A stretch of DNA of 64,000 nucleotides, taken from assembly GCA_030998015.1 (NCBI GenBank), contig JARWMV010000246.1:620001-684000 (forward strand). Direction: 5' to 3'. Source of the DNA: Ceratorhiza oryzae-sativae (Eukaryota > Basidiomycota > Agaricomycetes > Cantharellales > Ceratobasidiaceae). Under the pieces are notes generated by a model. It was not told the DNA's origin, ran no database searches, and saw only the letters and a list, made by a program, of their open reading frames with translations. The position numbers and the translations under genes were made by a program. Shown in pieces: positions 9,458 through 22,928 of this stretch. Every line of letters starts with the position of its first letter. Position 1 is the stretch's first letter.

Positions 9458-11728
9458 CTACTTGGCAATGCCCTGTTCGTCGAGACCTTCCAACTTAGCT
9501 TCTGCCGCAAGGTATTCGGCGCACTCAATCCTCGATTTTTCAACATTGACGAACACCAACAGCCCAAAAGAAAATACGCCTAATCCTAACAGGAAAGCGA
9601 ACGGCCTGAAAAAAGTCAGTAAAGTCACCCCAAATAACGTATAACATACATGTTGTTATTATGGCTATCATCTATAATAGCGCTCGATACGAAAGGGCCG
9701 ATAAATGCGGATGTTTTGCCAATCTAGTGTAGCCTATTTAACCCTATCAATCACTTCATGGAATCGAAATAACTCACAACGCTGAACATGGCAAAGAACA
9801 AAAACTCTTTGCCTCGAGGCACAACCTCACTAATCATAGTTTGGCTGTAGGCGTACCACGGACAGACGAATACTCCGTAAAATGCCTGATACGCCCAGAT
9901 CTAGGAGTTTGATATCAGCGACAGATCATAGCGTCTAAGCACGTTGAGATAAATCTGACCTCCCACAAGTGCTGAAACCTAGAGCCCCTCTGAGCCATCA
10001 TTTTCGGTTGACCTTTAAACAACTCACCCAAAGCGAGTTGTCCAAATCCCAATTAAACCCCATCCGCAAAGAATCAGAATCCAGAACGCATTGAAAAGTA
10101 GCATCTGAGAACAAATAAGCTTTGGAAAGCCAGGTTGCCGCCGTTGAGCTCACCGCTTTTGTGGAGATCTTGAACCGTTTCTGTACCAACCAGAACGCGC
10201 TGGCAATCCAGAGTCGTCAGCCGAATTGGATGGATCCAATAAGATTAATACGTACTAGATTCCAATCATCTGCGCACCAATACCGACAATCAGGAGGTAC
10301 GTGAGTTGCAGAGTTGAGTAAGATGCTAGGCTGTTCTGCAGAGTCCCAACGACCGTCACGCAAGTGTTCAGGACGTCCCCCCTGGACAGCGTTAGCTAGA
10401 TGTAAGGACAAATATATTGCACTCACATGAGGAAATAAAACAAGAGGTAGAGGAAGGTTTGTTTCAGCTTCCAACACTCCCGCAGAGCAACCCCGGTCTG
10501 TAGGATTCCAATCGTCAACAGGGTGACACCAGGAGGAAGCCTTGCTCCGGGTCGACGTCTCTCGAACAGGAACCAGGGGATAGCGCAGACAAGCCAGAAC
10601 CCTCCTGATAATGCGATAAGAGCCGAAAACGCTTTGGTATTGTTTTCCGCGCTCTCGTCCGAGTGTAGACCTTTGAGCATAGCAACCATCACCGCCAGCA
10701 AGACTATTTCACCCGCTGAAGAAATTGTAAATGAGATATTGGATAGTCGGTTGCGAGATAATGAGTCAAGCTTCTGGTGCTCCTCTAGGGTGGTTTCGTC
10801 GACGTCAAGAGCTTGCCTAGACGCTTGCATCTCAGGCAGTGAACGAGCAAGTCCTGGAAATGCTGCTGTCCAGAAGTGAGCGCTCCTTGGTATGAAATCA
10901 CTGCTCGGATTCGTGAATGGACGCCCTGTGCCACACAGCTAATTAACACCTACAGCCAAGCATATAAAGCACAATGCCCGCCTCCCATTTAGATGGATCC
11001 ATGACTCCTAGCCATGCAAATGAGACAGCAACAGCTAAAACCGTGAACGCAATGGTGATATTGGGTCTCCATGAACCGTAATCTGCCCATGCACCGATAA
11101 CAAGGAATAATACTGCTTGTATTGCGAACCTAAGGGCAATATGAGCATCCGTGGTTGCGATCTAATCCAATGGACCTACGCAATGCCGTTCGTGATGAGC
11201 ACAATGGAACTAACTAGGGAGAGGCGTGAGTCCAATTCAAACTAGCGCAGCTTCACAAGGTCACTTACTGTCACGGATCTTGCCCATGAATGGAAGTACG
11301 CAGACTGCATCCCCTCCACATGGTGCAGAATAAGGAGGCTTGGCTTGGTCGTATCCTGCAAGGTACAACAAATTTTGGAACTAGATATAGGATCATTCGT
11401 GGGGCGCTAACGATCACCTGACAGAAAAACTTACTTGCGACGGGCTGCATGGATAGATTTCGGTTAACTCTTGCAATCCTGTCAGATCTGCCTCTTACCC
11501 ATAATTAAACCCGGACAGTCCGTTGTTCCCAACGTAGTAAAGATAATACGACCATAGCTCCTTTTTCTTGGTCTGCCACTTTGGATTTGTCTCTATATCA
11601 AAAATATCCTCAACGAATTCGTTCGACACATGATTGCGAGAGCCCGAGCCCGACTCTACTTCCTGAGAACGCTGGTCTTCCAAGGCCGCAGGGTCTTTTA
11701 CATCGGTGTTGCCATGAAGAACAGACAT
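9458..11728 (-). CDS. ATG22-like vacuolar amino-acid effluxer
   Basis: Multi-pass vacuolar membrane protein of the Atg22 family (major facilitator fold) that exports amino acids released by autophagic breakdown. Chosen start MSVLHGNTDVKDP at 11728; an upstream in-frame ATG exists but adds an unusual hydrophobic leader. Family signatures: KKKELWSYYLYYVGNNGLSG, then VLPFMGKIRD, SSIVLITNGIAFAIQAVLFL, WADYGSWRPNI, a soluble acidic loop LDVDETTLEEHQKLDSLSR, NISFTISSAGEIVLLAVMV, GGFWLVCAIPWFLFERRRPG, QTFLYLLFYFLMGDV and the last membrane segment PFAFLLGLGVFSFGLLVFV, ending DEQGIAK and TAG at 9458-9460. Around ten introns. It lies tail-to-tail with TAN1 (203 bp between stops). Confidence 0.85.
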
Positions 11729-12204
11729 AACAGTGGCCCGCTTTCCTATGGAGGGGAAGAGACGCTCCTCACGTAACCAATTATATATAGTCAAAGCGCC
11801 AAGAAGCTCAAGCACGCCATATAACTAAGCGCGCGATAGCTGAGTCACTTCTATTAATGGTTGGCACCGGGGTGGAGGGCTCGGAGATGAAGATGAGAAC
11901 AGGGAAACGAAGCAGCAACAGGTAAGCCCAAATACTTGATAGAAACTAGGATGGTGAAAACGCAACTCAGCCACCTTCCTGAAACGAACCTATGTCTTGC
12001 GAGTTGAGAACTAAACATAGTAGAATGGGAAATATTTTGCATTTGTAAATGATTTATGTATGCTCGTTTTGCGAGACAGACGAGAATTAAAATAACAGTG
12101 CGAGCAAATACTGTATGACAACCATGATGCACAAGGCAAACTGAACCCAAGGGGTAACAAATCTAGAATAAGTAGTAAGGTAACGAAACCCATGGCTAGC
12201 ATGC
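11729..12204. other. Intergenic region between ATG22-like gene and trehalase
   Basis: 476 bp holding the ATG22-like promoter and the trehalase 3' end. Short hydrophobic reading frames here match no family and look accidental. No RNA gene seen. Confidence 0.35.
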
Positions 12205-15200
12205 TTATGCCATCGACAAGCTCTCCATAGCGAGACCAAGAGGATCAGAGGACGCTGTGTAATCACGCGCGGCACCGGCCGCAGCCCCTACCTCACCGCG
12301 GAAGAACACCTCCGGGCTGGTGCAAGCCGCGACTGCTCGGCGCATGTGGGAAGTCAAGAAGGACAAACCAACTTGGTATGCAGCTGAAAGGAGAGCAATG
12401 AGCGAATGCGTACTAATATATACCACCGTACTCACAGTTCATCCAACCGAACCCTTCACGAGGAATCATCTTGAAATCAATGCCTTGATTTCCGTACTCT
12501 GCGTCAACCATGTGAGACAACTTTACAGCATCAAACTGAACGCAGTCTGGTTAGCTCAGTTTCCAACCTCGGCGCACGCTCAGCTTACCTTCTCAGGAAC
12601 AACTCCGTTGAAGTCAACAAATGCGACAGTCATCCTAGCAGGTTGAAGATCAGATGTCGCGTAGAATTTTGATCGAGGGAAAACTCACATGTAAAGGAAA
12701 CGGTAGGCGAGTCGTTGAGCCTCCTCGAGATAACCGTAACGCTCGAGACCGACCCAAGTCATAATCTGGTGTGGAGGCCTAAGAACAACGTTAGCCCGAT
12801 TTTTTAAATGCAAGCGGACGTATGAATCATACCAAGCGTAACTGAAGAAGAACCAAGTTAGTCGGGTCGTCAATTGGTCAAAGGGCTAGCGGTACTTACG
12901 GGAAGTCCCACTGTCGGTTGGGTCGGTCCAAGGAAATCCTGCCTCGAGACTCCTCAGTACCAGAAACGAGACCACCAATAACCTCAAATTTGCTCATAGA
13001 CTGCGAGCTATATTATCCACTGGTTAGCCAAGTTCATGGGAGCAACAGTCACAAACCAACTTACACAAGCTTCCATGCCTGGTCCTCGCTTGCACACCCT
13101 GCCCACATCGCCCAGAAAGCAGTAACACTCTCGTAGAGAATCTGCTTCTCCTGGACGGTATCGTAATCATAATAAAGCTTCTTGCCGTCGTTCCAAAGGT
13201 ATTCGTCGATTCGATCTTTACGGAACAAGGCCCGCTGGAACCACTCGTCGCTCGATTGGACATTTTGCGTGCTGTGCCTCTTGACCTTGGGACCCTTCTC
13301 GTCAAAGGCTTCAGGGCATGGGGGGAATGGACTCAAGAGGAAGTCGTCCTCGAGCTCAAGTGCATCGTCGAATACATCCCTGATCGCAGTGGCGATATCA
13401 ATCTCGTACTTGTAAAGGAGGGCGTTGAGGTCAATCGTCGCCAGGTTGGCACATCGTTTCTCGAAGCGATATGTCGTGTCGTGGCCAGACTCACGAACCG
13501 CACGATCGTGGAGGAAGTATTCGTCAAGTTCAGGCTCGTGGAGGGTGCCATCGTTGTACTTTTCGCTAAACTCAAGAATAGAGATCCCATGCTTGCGTGC
13601 ATACGGCTCAAGGATGTGTGTGAAGTGGGTCGCCTCGGTCTCGGGTGGAATACCGAGACCATCAGGACGATAGCGAGACAATCCGGTCTTGGGGTCAAGG
13701 CGAGGAAGGGACATCCAGACACTGTGATATTCCTTGATGGCCGCTTGGATAGCACGCTTCAGCCACAGGTGATTAGCGTCATAGTTACGACGATCAAGCT
13801 GATTGTAGATTTGGAGCGCCATGTCGGTCAAGAAGGGAGGTTGACTACGGCACAAGTACTGATATCACGGAAGGTAAGCAAATGACACCCCATAGAGCTG
13901 GCAACACTCACGTAACTACGGCTTCCGTTCAGAATCTAAAGGGAAATGTCAGCAATAGTCACAAGCAATCTAAGCGTATCAGTACCTTGTTATAGTGCTT
14001 GATTTCGAAGATGAAATGCTCCACCATACCCTGCGCCATCTCGACTTGGCCATCAACCAATAGACCAAGTGAAATAAAGTACGAGTCCCAGTTGTACAGC
14101 TACCCCCATGGTGTAATTAAACTATAGCGTAACAAATTCAAGACTACATACCTCGTTGAATCGCGCGCCGGGAACGATGAACGGAATGCCCTTCATAGTT
14201 GTGCCACCTCGTCCGTCCGAAATCTCCCTCATCGCCAAAGCGAGAATACCCGGTCGGTCATTCAGGCTCTTCACGTATACGGGATCGTCACACTTGAGAG
14301 GCATCACCTCAACTTCGAGGCCAAGATGAGGCTTTTCCCGCGCCACCTTACGGTAGTATTCGGCCATCTTGGGCTCGCCCGCAGGAACGTAGATACGGGG
14401 CTTCATGTTGGCAGTGCGATTTTTAGGATCAGCGATAATGATTTCTAACCCATCTCCGTCGATTCGCCTTGTAAGAGAATTCCAGAAAGAAGTACGAATC
14501 ATGCGGGAGAGACGATCGACCGGGTTCTCGGTAAGGCGCGCTTCGTCGAGCACGATACGCTTCCGTCCATGATCGCGAGCGAGTGCAAGTTCTTGAAGAA
14601 GGTTGGAGAGCATGTACGTGCCCTGCACACACTTGAATTAGCAAAGCAACCCAAATGATCTTGGGTTCGGCCAAGTTGCTCACCCGGATATCAAAGGACT
14701 TGAACCCATTGCTAGTTGCAGTACCGAGAGACATGACCTTGGGTCCAGAATCTGTAACGCTAATCTGATGCGTCCCGAATGAACTCAGTTGCTTATCGAA
14801 GGGGGGTGGAGCAGGTGGGGCTAACCTGGAAATCGCCATCCGTATCCTCCTGCTCGAGAACGAGTCGAATAGTCTCATCCACATCGATGAGGAAGCGTCG
14901 GGGTGCGTTCCCTTTTTCATCTAGAAAGGGGCAAACAAGGTTAGCCATGCCCCTGGAGCCCCACAGAGATGAATTACCATGAGACATGCGGCGTCCGCGA
15001 GTTACGGCTTCGTTTCCAGCGGCTTGCATTCGTCGGGCAGGGGGTACTGACTGTTGTGAAAATTTCGGTCAGATAAGTGCAAGAGCGATAGATAACAAGC
15101 CGATAGGCATGAGGGCCAATTCCAACAATGGTAGAGTTCACGTTAGGATTCAGTGAAAAAGAGAAGAGTAGAACATCTAGATTGAGTTATGACAAATTTG

Positions 15201-15354
15201 CGAGCTAACTCACGTTACTGTAGGTGCGGGCGCGGCTGTGAAACTCCTTTCCGCCGTAGTAGACAGAGTCATGGGAGTGAACAGGAGGGTGCATCGAAGG
15301 ATCATGGTCCTCGTAAAAGATAGCACCTGGTGCATGGTTCAGAGTGGGAGCCAT
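12205..15354 (-). CDS. Neutral trehalase (GH37)
   Basis: Cytosolic alpha,alpha-trehalase that hydrolyses trehalose to two glucoses during recovery from stress and spore germination. Start [19 protein letters not shown] at 15354. Regulatory N-terminus: RGRRMSH is a cAMP-dependent kinase site (RRxS), and DTDGDFQISVTD, formed across an intron, matches the calcium-binding loop of yeast Nth1. Catalytic domain: [35 protein letters not shown], trehalase signature 1 as [28 protein letters not shown], the long exon 13061-13855, signature 2 as NRQWDFPYAWPP, and EGFGWMNSSYQVGL near the end, stop at 12205-12207. Length (about 750 residues) is normal for fungal Nth1. About ten introns. Upstream, near 15605, is a CACGTG box. 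The residues for catalysis and both control elements look intact. Confidence 0.96.
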
Positions 15355-17456
15355 ATCGTCAATTTAGCGACTAATTGCTCTGTTCAACACGCGTCGGGCT
15401 GAGGATGGGGATGGGATGAACGTCAAAGAGTAATGAGCTCAAATAAAGTTGTACGCTATCGCAAACGAAAGTAGCTGGAATATGTATTAGGATGTTGAGC
15501 GTAGATCCAAGTCTCTCAAGGTGCGCTGGGGGGTCTCAAGGTTTTAGGACGGTGGGCGTAAAGGGCTTAGAGAACTGGAGCTTTATATTGGTATTTGGCT
15601 GAAACACGTGACGAATTTTCCTCTTTCAGTTTTGACGTTTTCATGTTTTTGGTACCTGACGGAATTGTATAGCACAAACATAGTCTGTCATAGTTCTTGA
15701 GCTATTCCTGCACCAGGAATAAAACAGTGAGACCCCATCTAGACTTACTGCCGAGGCGTATACTAACTTCCGGTGTCAACTATGCGTGTATATGGGTATC
15801 GACTCACTTGCCAGTCGTCTTGTCTTGACACCAGAGCCCTCGCTTCTCCTCGGGAAGCTCCCCCGTTGTCCCGGACGAGAGCTCTAAAGTCAAAGGTAGG
15901 CCGGCCGCAGGTTGCCTAGGTTCCGAGATACGACTACGCCAAGGCCGAAGCCCGACGTAGAGTGCTCACATGATACTTTAGCTGTCTGATGACGCCGAAT
16001 CATCCACGCTTTTCGGTTTGAACGAGTTAGGTTGTGTTCCTTGTGGAAATAGGAAGCCTGTAGTTGGCGCAATGCAACTTTCGAAACTCCAGCTTGTTTG
16101 TTTTTTTGCCCGTCGCATGGTTCTAGCGTGTCCATAGGGATAGTTGTGTGCTGAAAGTTTTTATTTTATTTATTTTTCGCGACAATGGCATCGTCGTTGC
16201 TCTAACAAGTGAAATAAGCGCGCAGCATCTCGACTCGTTTTATTTTATTTAGTTAAAAATGCGCTGATAGCTGAAAAGTAAAACAATTTTAAGTGGGATT
16301 GGGCTCTGTCCCACTAGCATGCGCTACAAATAAAAGTAAATAAGTAAAACTAGGAGGCCAATAAGGTACGGATCTTGACCAAGTTTAGGACGAATCTAGC
16401 GCGCGTCGTGTAAGAGATGATCAAACGGCTAGACGTGGCGGCAATTCCTTTGAAGTAGTTGCAAGAGAATATGTGAGTTTGACGTGACGCTGAGTGTCCA
16501 CGTACCCAACGACGATTCATACGATGCCAGGCGGTTTGTATGTATAACAACATGAGTTTGCCTTTTCACTGTTTGTTGTGCGAGCTCGTGGGGATATCCT
16601 GATGGCCGGGGGGAGGGTTGTGCAATGCAACTTGTGTTCTGAATCCCAAATTCTGCCAGTTGCACACGTTCGCCAGGTTCGATGAACTCGCGAACCCAGT
16701 TGATCTTTGAACATGTCTGCCCATTAAGCGGCTATTCGGAAAGCCTGAAACACAGCTTTCGGGGGTTGCACATTACCGAGCCGCCGGTCCGTGGGGTCTG
16801 TGGCGCCATAGACCTGGCAACAGAGTACGCGCCACCTGAATGGTGAATATCTTATTCAACAGGGGCCACTGTATTGAACGTGATGAACTCCGTCTCGGTC
16901 AGCTGCGTACCGGTCATTTTGACTCGATATATGCATGGCGAATCACTCCGAATGTCTGTGGATATATGTTAAATGAAATACGTAGGTTCGAGAACAAATT
17001 CAGTTGCCTCTTCAATGCTTTGCCGGGTGGGAATATAGAACCCAAACTCAAATGGTTCATTAATCGAAGCGGGGGATGTGCACAACAAGGGGTGATCGAA
17101 GCGGCTTTGAAGCTCGTAAATGAATCAAGACAGCCTCGCCATTGCCAGTTCGAGTTAGTCTTGCGATGGTTCGACCCGTAAAGTTTTTTATATCGGGGAA
17201 ATTGTTCGTACACAAGCCCCCTCCAACTGCCCACCACCGTCTCGAAGTACGTCACCCACATAGTCCGGCGCGACCGTTTGCTGATATATGCCTGTGATAG
17301 ACTGGTCGAGTGCCTTCCGCTCTTTTATATGATTTCCATCTCCTTTATCTATTTCTTAAACACTTTTGTATAATCTTCTAGCTGTGGGTGAGTTGTTCTG
17401 GAACGAGTCAAGAAGTTCTAGCTGGCTGAACATGAAATCGATTCGATACAGGCACT
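15355..17456. other. 2.1 kb region without recognised gene
   Basis: Lies between divergently transcribed trehalase and the peroxiredoxin-like gene. Frames up to 115 codons occur on both strands at 16840-17261, but they overlap each other in antisense and none resembles a known family. Near 16159-16350 two AT-rich tracts (TTTTATTTTATTTA and its near-complement AAATAAAAGTAAATAAG) flank a short stretch, suggesting a small degenerate inverted-repeat element. Confidence 0.35.
16159..16347. repeat. Possible small MITE-like AT-rich inverted repeat
   Basis: TTTTATTTTATTTATTTT at about 16159 and a second copy near 16238 face AATAAAAGTAAATAAGTAAAA near 16327, an imperfect inverted arrangement around GCGCTGATAG and GTGGGATTGGGCTCTGTCCCAC (a short hairpin, 16293-16314). 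No clear target duplication was found. It may simply be low-complexity DNA. Confidence 0.25.
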
Positions 17457-20400
17457 ATGTCTCGTGGATATCAGCCTACCCGCCCTGCTTTTCAGCACCA
17501 TCGCCGCCGTGCATCCTCTACCGAGTCGTACTACACTTGTGGGACGTCGTCCTATCGACTTGGTTCAAATCGATCTCCCCCTCCGGCGTTTCAACCACCG
17601 AGTTCTTCGAGCCACCCTCCACGCGGCTCACTCAATGAACGCAAAAGCCTCTCTCAGAGTAGTCACGACCACAGTTCGAGCTATCATTCCACAGTCTCGC
17701 GGTACCCAGAGCCATATACTTCCAATCCTTTTTTGCCGCTTAAAGAACTTCGCCATCTTCGATCAAACGAACAACTCGCGAAATCAACCTCCTCTCGGCC
17801 CCCCACACGGGCTCGCGCCACACGCAAACCCCCGCCGACGCTCACCTTGAACGGCCTCGACTCTAATTTTAACATTCCATTCCCAACTGTCGCCGACAAT
17901 CAATTCGAAAACACACAGGGCGGAGACCCTGAGGTGGAACTATACACGGCAATACGTCCCATCGCTGAACTTTTTGCCGGATCACCCATGTCCCAGTTCT
18001 CGCGTACAGACATGAACGCGAGCAGGTCGGACCTTGGCTCCGCGGGATTTTCTTATATGTCTCCCCCTGTCGGGCTGTATCCCGTAACTCCCGCCCTCGA
18101 CTCCCCTCGTGGCCAGCCTCAATCAAACATCATTGCCGAATCGAAGCGAACAATGTCTATCGCTCAAAGTCGTGCGACGGATCTGTCCGATGTCAGCCCC
18201 GCGCTCGAATTCATGTTTGGCGTTGGCGTTTCAGTTAATGAGGTTGAAAGCTGCCGAGTGAACATCAGTATGAGCCCTGCCGACATCGAAGCTAATAAAT
18301 CTATATGGGGTAGTCAAGAGCAGGACGTTGCCTATGGGGGCATAGGAGCTCCGGATAGCGTTGGCAAAACCGAGCTTGCCTCTACAAAAAATCAAATCCG
18401 CTCAGGTGAGACTGTCGACAGCACACATTTCGTTGGAATTAATCTTTTCCAAAACCTCGATAGATCCCGTCACGGCCCCCACGGCCCCCACGGCCGAACT
18501 CGCGCAGATCCCTTGGCCGACCGTTTCTGCTTCTTCGACTACCGTACAGCGCAAGCGCCCGGCCCCCATCTACGTGGGTAGTCAGGTACAGAGACCCACT
18601 GTCAGTCAAGCGGACATAAATCCTGCTGCTGGTTCAAACCGAGAGGTTTCCACCCTAAAAACCGAGTCGGCAACGAGCTTAAATAGCGACGCCCGCTCTC
18701 GAAAAGAGAGCGAGGCGAGTCAATTTTCCCTGTCTATGTTCCCTGCTGTGCGTGACTTCTGTCTTCCCTTTCTGGCGCATACACTCGTCTAAACAAGCTT
18801 CTTTGGCCGGCAGACGCCCACGACACCCATCCCCGCAGACATCTGGGCAGGTCTAAGCAGCGCACAGTCACCCTTTCGTCAGACGTTTTCTCCCAACCTC
18901 CAAGCCCTTGGCGGTCGCCCTGCTGGCTTGGCACCGCCTTTGAGCGCTCAGAGTCTTCACTTTCCTCGATCTGCACCCACCACTCCAGTTCGTCGCGAAG
19001 CCATCGAAATCGAACCACCCAAGTCTACATCTTACATTCGCAAACGCACCCAGTGCGTGGTCACCGTTTCACCAGCTCACCAACGGGAGCGAATTAGAGC
19101 AGTATCTATAGCGAGCCAGCAATCGAACGTTTCCGCTCCTGAGCCAGCTCAATTTTCACTCAAGGTTACGGTCGCCGAGCCGGTGCAGGAAATCGGCCAC
19201 GAAGCATCACCTGAACGTCACCCCACGTGCGGGAGTTCGTTTTGCCCCCATCCAGTCCGCAGCCAGGATCTGATCCAGCCCCAACGGCAAGACTCAGGCT
19301 CGGACTCGTGTTCTTCTGAAGACGAAAGCGAGGACGACGACGCGGCATCCATGACTAGTTCAGTTGAAGAGGCGATTATGATGGCGCAGCAGGAGCGTAG
19401 ATGGTCTCGCCAATCCAGACTTGCATGTATGCGCGATTCGTTTATGGCTGGTTCTGGTCGGGAGCCGTCTATTAAGTCGCATGTCTCTTCAGCCTCAAGT
19501 TCGGGTTCGGCCAACCGTTCGGGCATCCCCCTCACCCCAGAAGATGAACAGCGCTATTTAGATGAAGAGAAGCCGAGCGTCCCGAACGTTAAGTATGGTC
19601 AGCATGACGCTCTCGTGCCAACTGTCAATATCGTGCCCCCAACTCGCAAGCCTGTACCGCGCTTGTCCACTATCATCGAGCCTACGCCGTACGGCCCACC
19701 AGCGCCGGCTCCTAGGGTCAAACCCGCGCCGCTCAAACCCGTCTCGAGTATGCACTCACTTCGGTCCCGCGCCCGATCTGCTGGAACAACGACCATATCT
19801 CGTAGCGCGGATTTCCTTCCACATGGAGCCAGCCGCACGACGCTTACTACCGATGGAGGCGTTGGGGTTCATAGCTTGGCCCATAGCAAGAGCATGTCTG
19901 CCCTCCGTCCACCCAGCTCCGGTGGCCAGATTGTGCTTGAGAAAAAGAAAAAGAAGCCAAAGCCGCCATTCGACAAATACGGGATGCCAACCACTGAGCA
20001 ACTGAAGTTGGTGAGTATTTCGGTTGGTCTTGAAGGTGATGTGTATTCACGTATGTGCTTAACAGGCGAGTGATATGTACATATTCGATGAATTTGGAGA
20101 CAGTGTTCGATTCGGAGATATCTTCGAAGGACAAAAAACCGCCGTTTGCTTTATTCGTCATTTTTGGTGAGTAAATGCACTACAGAGTTTCGGTGGGAGC
20201 AATTCTAAATACGCTTTTGTAGGTGCCCCCTCTGTCAGGACTACATGTCCTCTATCGTTCACCTGACCGAGCCTTCGCTAGTCGAAAAAGCTGGGGTAAA
20301 GCTCGTTATTATCGGCAACGGCTCTTCGTCAATGATCAGAGGATACAGAGAGGATATTTTCAATTGCTCATACGAGATGTATACCGACCCTTCACGTCGA

Positions 20401-21340
20401 CTCTACAAAGCACTTGGAATGCATCTCCGCACCAATGATGGAGGAAGTGAAGAGGAAAAGGGTAGCTACATCAAGCATGGACCGTGAGCGGAATTCACTC
20501 ACAAAGATCAAATTTATGTATTGACCGGATGGTGTCTAGCTTCACAGGAATGCTGATGGTCTTGAGGAACGCGTTGAAGATGCCTCTTGCGAACGCGGGA
20601 GATACCAAACAGCTTGGTGGTGAATTTGTTTTGGGACCTGGGTAGGTTCTCACCGTGCTCTCCTTCCATCCAAATCTGACTAAACCTTTGCTAGCTTGTC
20701 TTGTTCTTTTGCCAGTCGTATGCACAACACTCGCTCCCACACGCCGATTCGGGACGTTCTCGAAGCCGCGGGCGTGGATACTAAACCATGGGCAACCGAC
20801 CTTTCCTTTGTCAAATCCGAGGAAGACCAAGCTCGGTGGATGGATGTTCAAAATGAAGACCTGGATCGTCTCATTCGTCGTGGGTTACAACAGGCTACCA
20901 CCAGCTGCAACCTCCGGCTCTGTGAACTCGACGATGACGTGACTGGGTCGGGCGAATTGGATCTTGGCGAGTTCTGCCGGTTGGTGGAGCGCTTGAAGAG
21001 CGAGGTTCAAAGCCAGGCTCCAAGCCGGGCTCCACCTTCTCCAACCCCACCTGCACCCTCAACCCCACAGCCAGAGATTGAGCTCGATCCTAATTCTGTG
21101 CGCGCAACTCCTCGCACAACCGAGTCAAGCTATGAGATCGAAGTCAAGGGGCGAAAACGGGTAGAACTTGACCACCTAGAAGCCGCTTTGCAGAGCCGAA
21201 ACGGCAGTAGCACGTGGGAGGCATGTCGACCTCGCAAGCAGGGTAGTTCGCGACCGGGGACAGCCAACTCACGTCCGGTACAGCCAAGTCGACTTCTTCG
21301 CGCAGCTGAACGTGAATCTGCTTTGGACGTTCTATCTTGA
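17457..21340 (+). CDS. Large protein with C-terminal peroxiredoxin-like (AhpC/TSA_2) domain
   Basis: About 1150 residues. The first two thirds are Ser/Pro-rich and disordered, starting MSRGYQPTRPAFQHHRRR, with an acidic SSEDESEDDDAASM run and many short RS/SP motifs. The end folds as a thioredoxin-like domain: PPFDKYGMPTTEQLKLASDM, IFDEFGDSVRFGDIFEGQK, then HFWCPLCQDYMSS (a CxxC motif at the peroxiredoxin position), VKLVIIGNGSSSMI, YEMYTDPSRRLYKALGM, QLGGEFVLGPG, SFASRMHNTRSHTPIRDVL. This matches the fungal AhpC/TSA_2 (PRXL2/AAED1-like) group, thought to be redox proteins. A short C-terminal tail follows the domain. Introns include one at 18402-18459 that shifts frame to DPVTAPTAPTAE, with a tandem CACGGCCCC microrepeat just after. 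Substrate and location unknown. Confidence 0.85.
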
Positions 21341-21532
21341 TGGACATTTATTCGTCATTCTGTTACCCTTTCCTATATTATTCTGTTCGCGCTGTGTGTG
21401 AATGCTTTGGCGTAGACCCTTTCCCTTTTCTCTTGGTATTGTACCTATACTGCCACTCTATATATCTATCCTGCCCGAGTTTCGCTCTTCAGTTTAACTA
21501 TATCGATTAAATAGTGTGATACAAGTTGGGCT

Positions 21533-22555
21533 TTATGCCATGTTGTCAATAAGTGTATCACGCATCTCGCCGATGACAGCAACCTGTTCTTGACCTTGCA
21601 ATTCTGGAAGTATACGAATATTAGGGGGCAGAAGCAAGGTGTCATGGAGTGGTGCATACTGAATGTTGCCTCAATGACGCTGATTTCTGGTGCAGTGGTA
21701 TCAAACCCAGTGAATGCGCACCAATCGTTTGCGACCAAACCAGCTCCAATGACATCCGAACCCCGGTTTACAGTCCCTGCCTGAGATAGAATATGGGTGT
21801 GTATAATCGTGGGAGATTGAATTTATAATAACTCACCACAAGTGGTATCTGGAGTAGTGAAGACAACTCGTCCTGGTCCTGTATGCTAGTTCTCGGATGC
21901 ACGAGACCCCCTTGGTTGGTGATCACGCAATAGCTTCCAACCAAAACGTTTTCTGCAACTGTCTGCCGGAATACCTCAACCTTGAGGACATCCGCAATGA
22001 TTTCTTCTGTCTCCCGGTCGATATCAGGATGAACGAGGGCCACATAATCATTACATGCTATGACATTCCCAAGTGCCGATAATCGCTCTTCAACTCGTTG
22101 GATCGCTACCGAGTCGGGAAGAGAGTTTCGTAAATGCTGGAGCTCTTGGTCCGTGGTCGAGGACGGAACTAGGAGTCCATGTCGGTTGCCTGGGATCAGA
22201 TGGTCAAGTCGAAATGAGATTTGGCGAGCTCAGAGGCAGATTGCCTACCTGCGGTAAGGCGACCGATGATTCGAGTGCCCCCGATGGTGGTATTCACAAT
22301 AGGGACGACGCCACCCAGTTCACTCTCAAATGTGGAGTAAAAATTGGTGCTTCCTCCAACGGAGACGAGGCAATAGCTTCAAGACAGGAGCGCGTTAGAT
22401 CCGCTCAAGGATATCAAGGGTGATATGTTGCATACGAATTTGTGAGCTTGCAGAAGACACCAATGTCGCTGCTGTTCTCAAATTGGGTTCCTGCGACCAG
22501 CCGATCAGCCACCCAACTCCGTGGTGACATTAGGGTCAAACTCACGGACGGCCAT
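21533..22555 (-). CDS. TIF6: Eukaryotic translation initiation factor 6
   Basis: Anti-association factor that binds nascent 60S ribosomal subunits, needed for their nuclear assembly and released by Efl1/Sdo1. First exon MAVR at 22555 joins [20 protein letters not shown] through a 50 nt intron. Then [161 protein letters not shown], and after an intron [20 protein letters not shown], stop at 21533-21535. The five-fold pentein repeat and full length (about 245 residues) are conserved. Tail-to-tail with the peroxiredoxin-like gene, 192 bp apart. Confidence 0.96.
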
Positions 22556-22928
22556 GACGGGCTATAGACGAAATGTGATAAGGGGGAGTGGGATAGACTG
22601 AGGGTGTCGAGCAAAGGAGACGGCAAGCACAGGGAGGGAGAGTGCTGAGGTCAAGCGACAAGCGACGCCTTAAATATTTCTGATTGAAAATCAATTTCGG
22701 GCTCGAGGAGTTAGTCATACCTCTCGGTACCGAGACAGGTCTCAGCGCTTCGCGGCTACAGAACCACCACGCCCAGGACTTCAGAGACTCTCGATCGGGT
22801 CGATCTGGGTTATATGTCCGTGGTCATACAATGATTGCATTTAGTCAACAGAAGCGGACGTAAAGATAAAAATTGTACAACAGTGACTCAGAAAAATAAA
22901 ATAGCATTATCGGAAGGGGTGAGTCAAT
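22556..22928. other. Intergenic region TIF6-XRN1
   Basis: 373 bp holding the TIF6 promoter and the XRN1 3' end. No other gene or element is recognisable. Confidence 0.4.

Noticed and set aside
13256..13885. 209-codon frame on the + strand
   Set aside because: It is the exact antisense of the main trehalase exon (13061-13855) and matches no family.
16840..17261. Overlapping 113- and 115-codon frames on both strands
   Set aside because: Mutually antisense, with no splice-linked continuation or recognisable motif.
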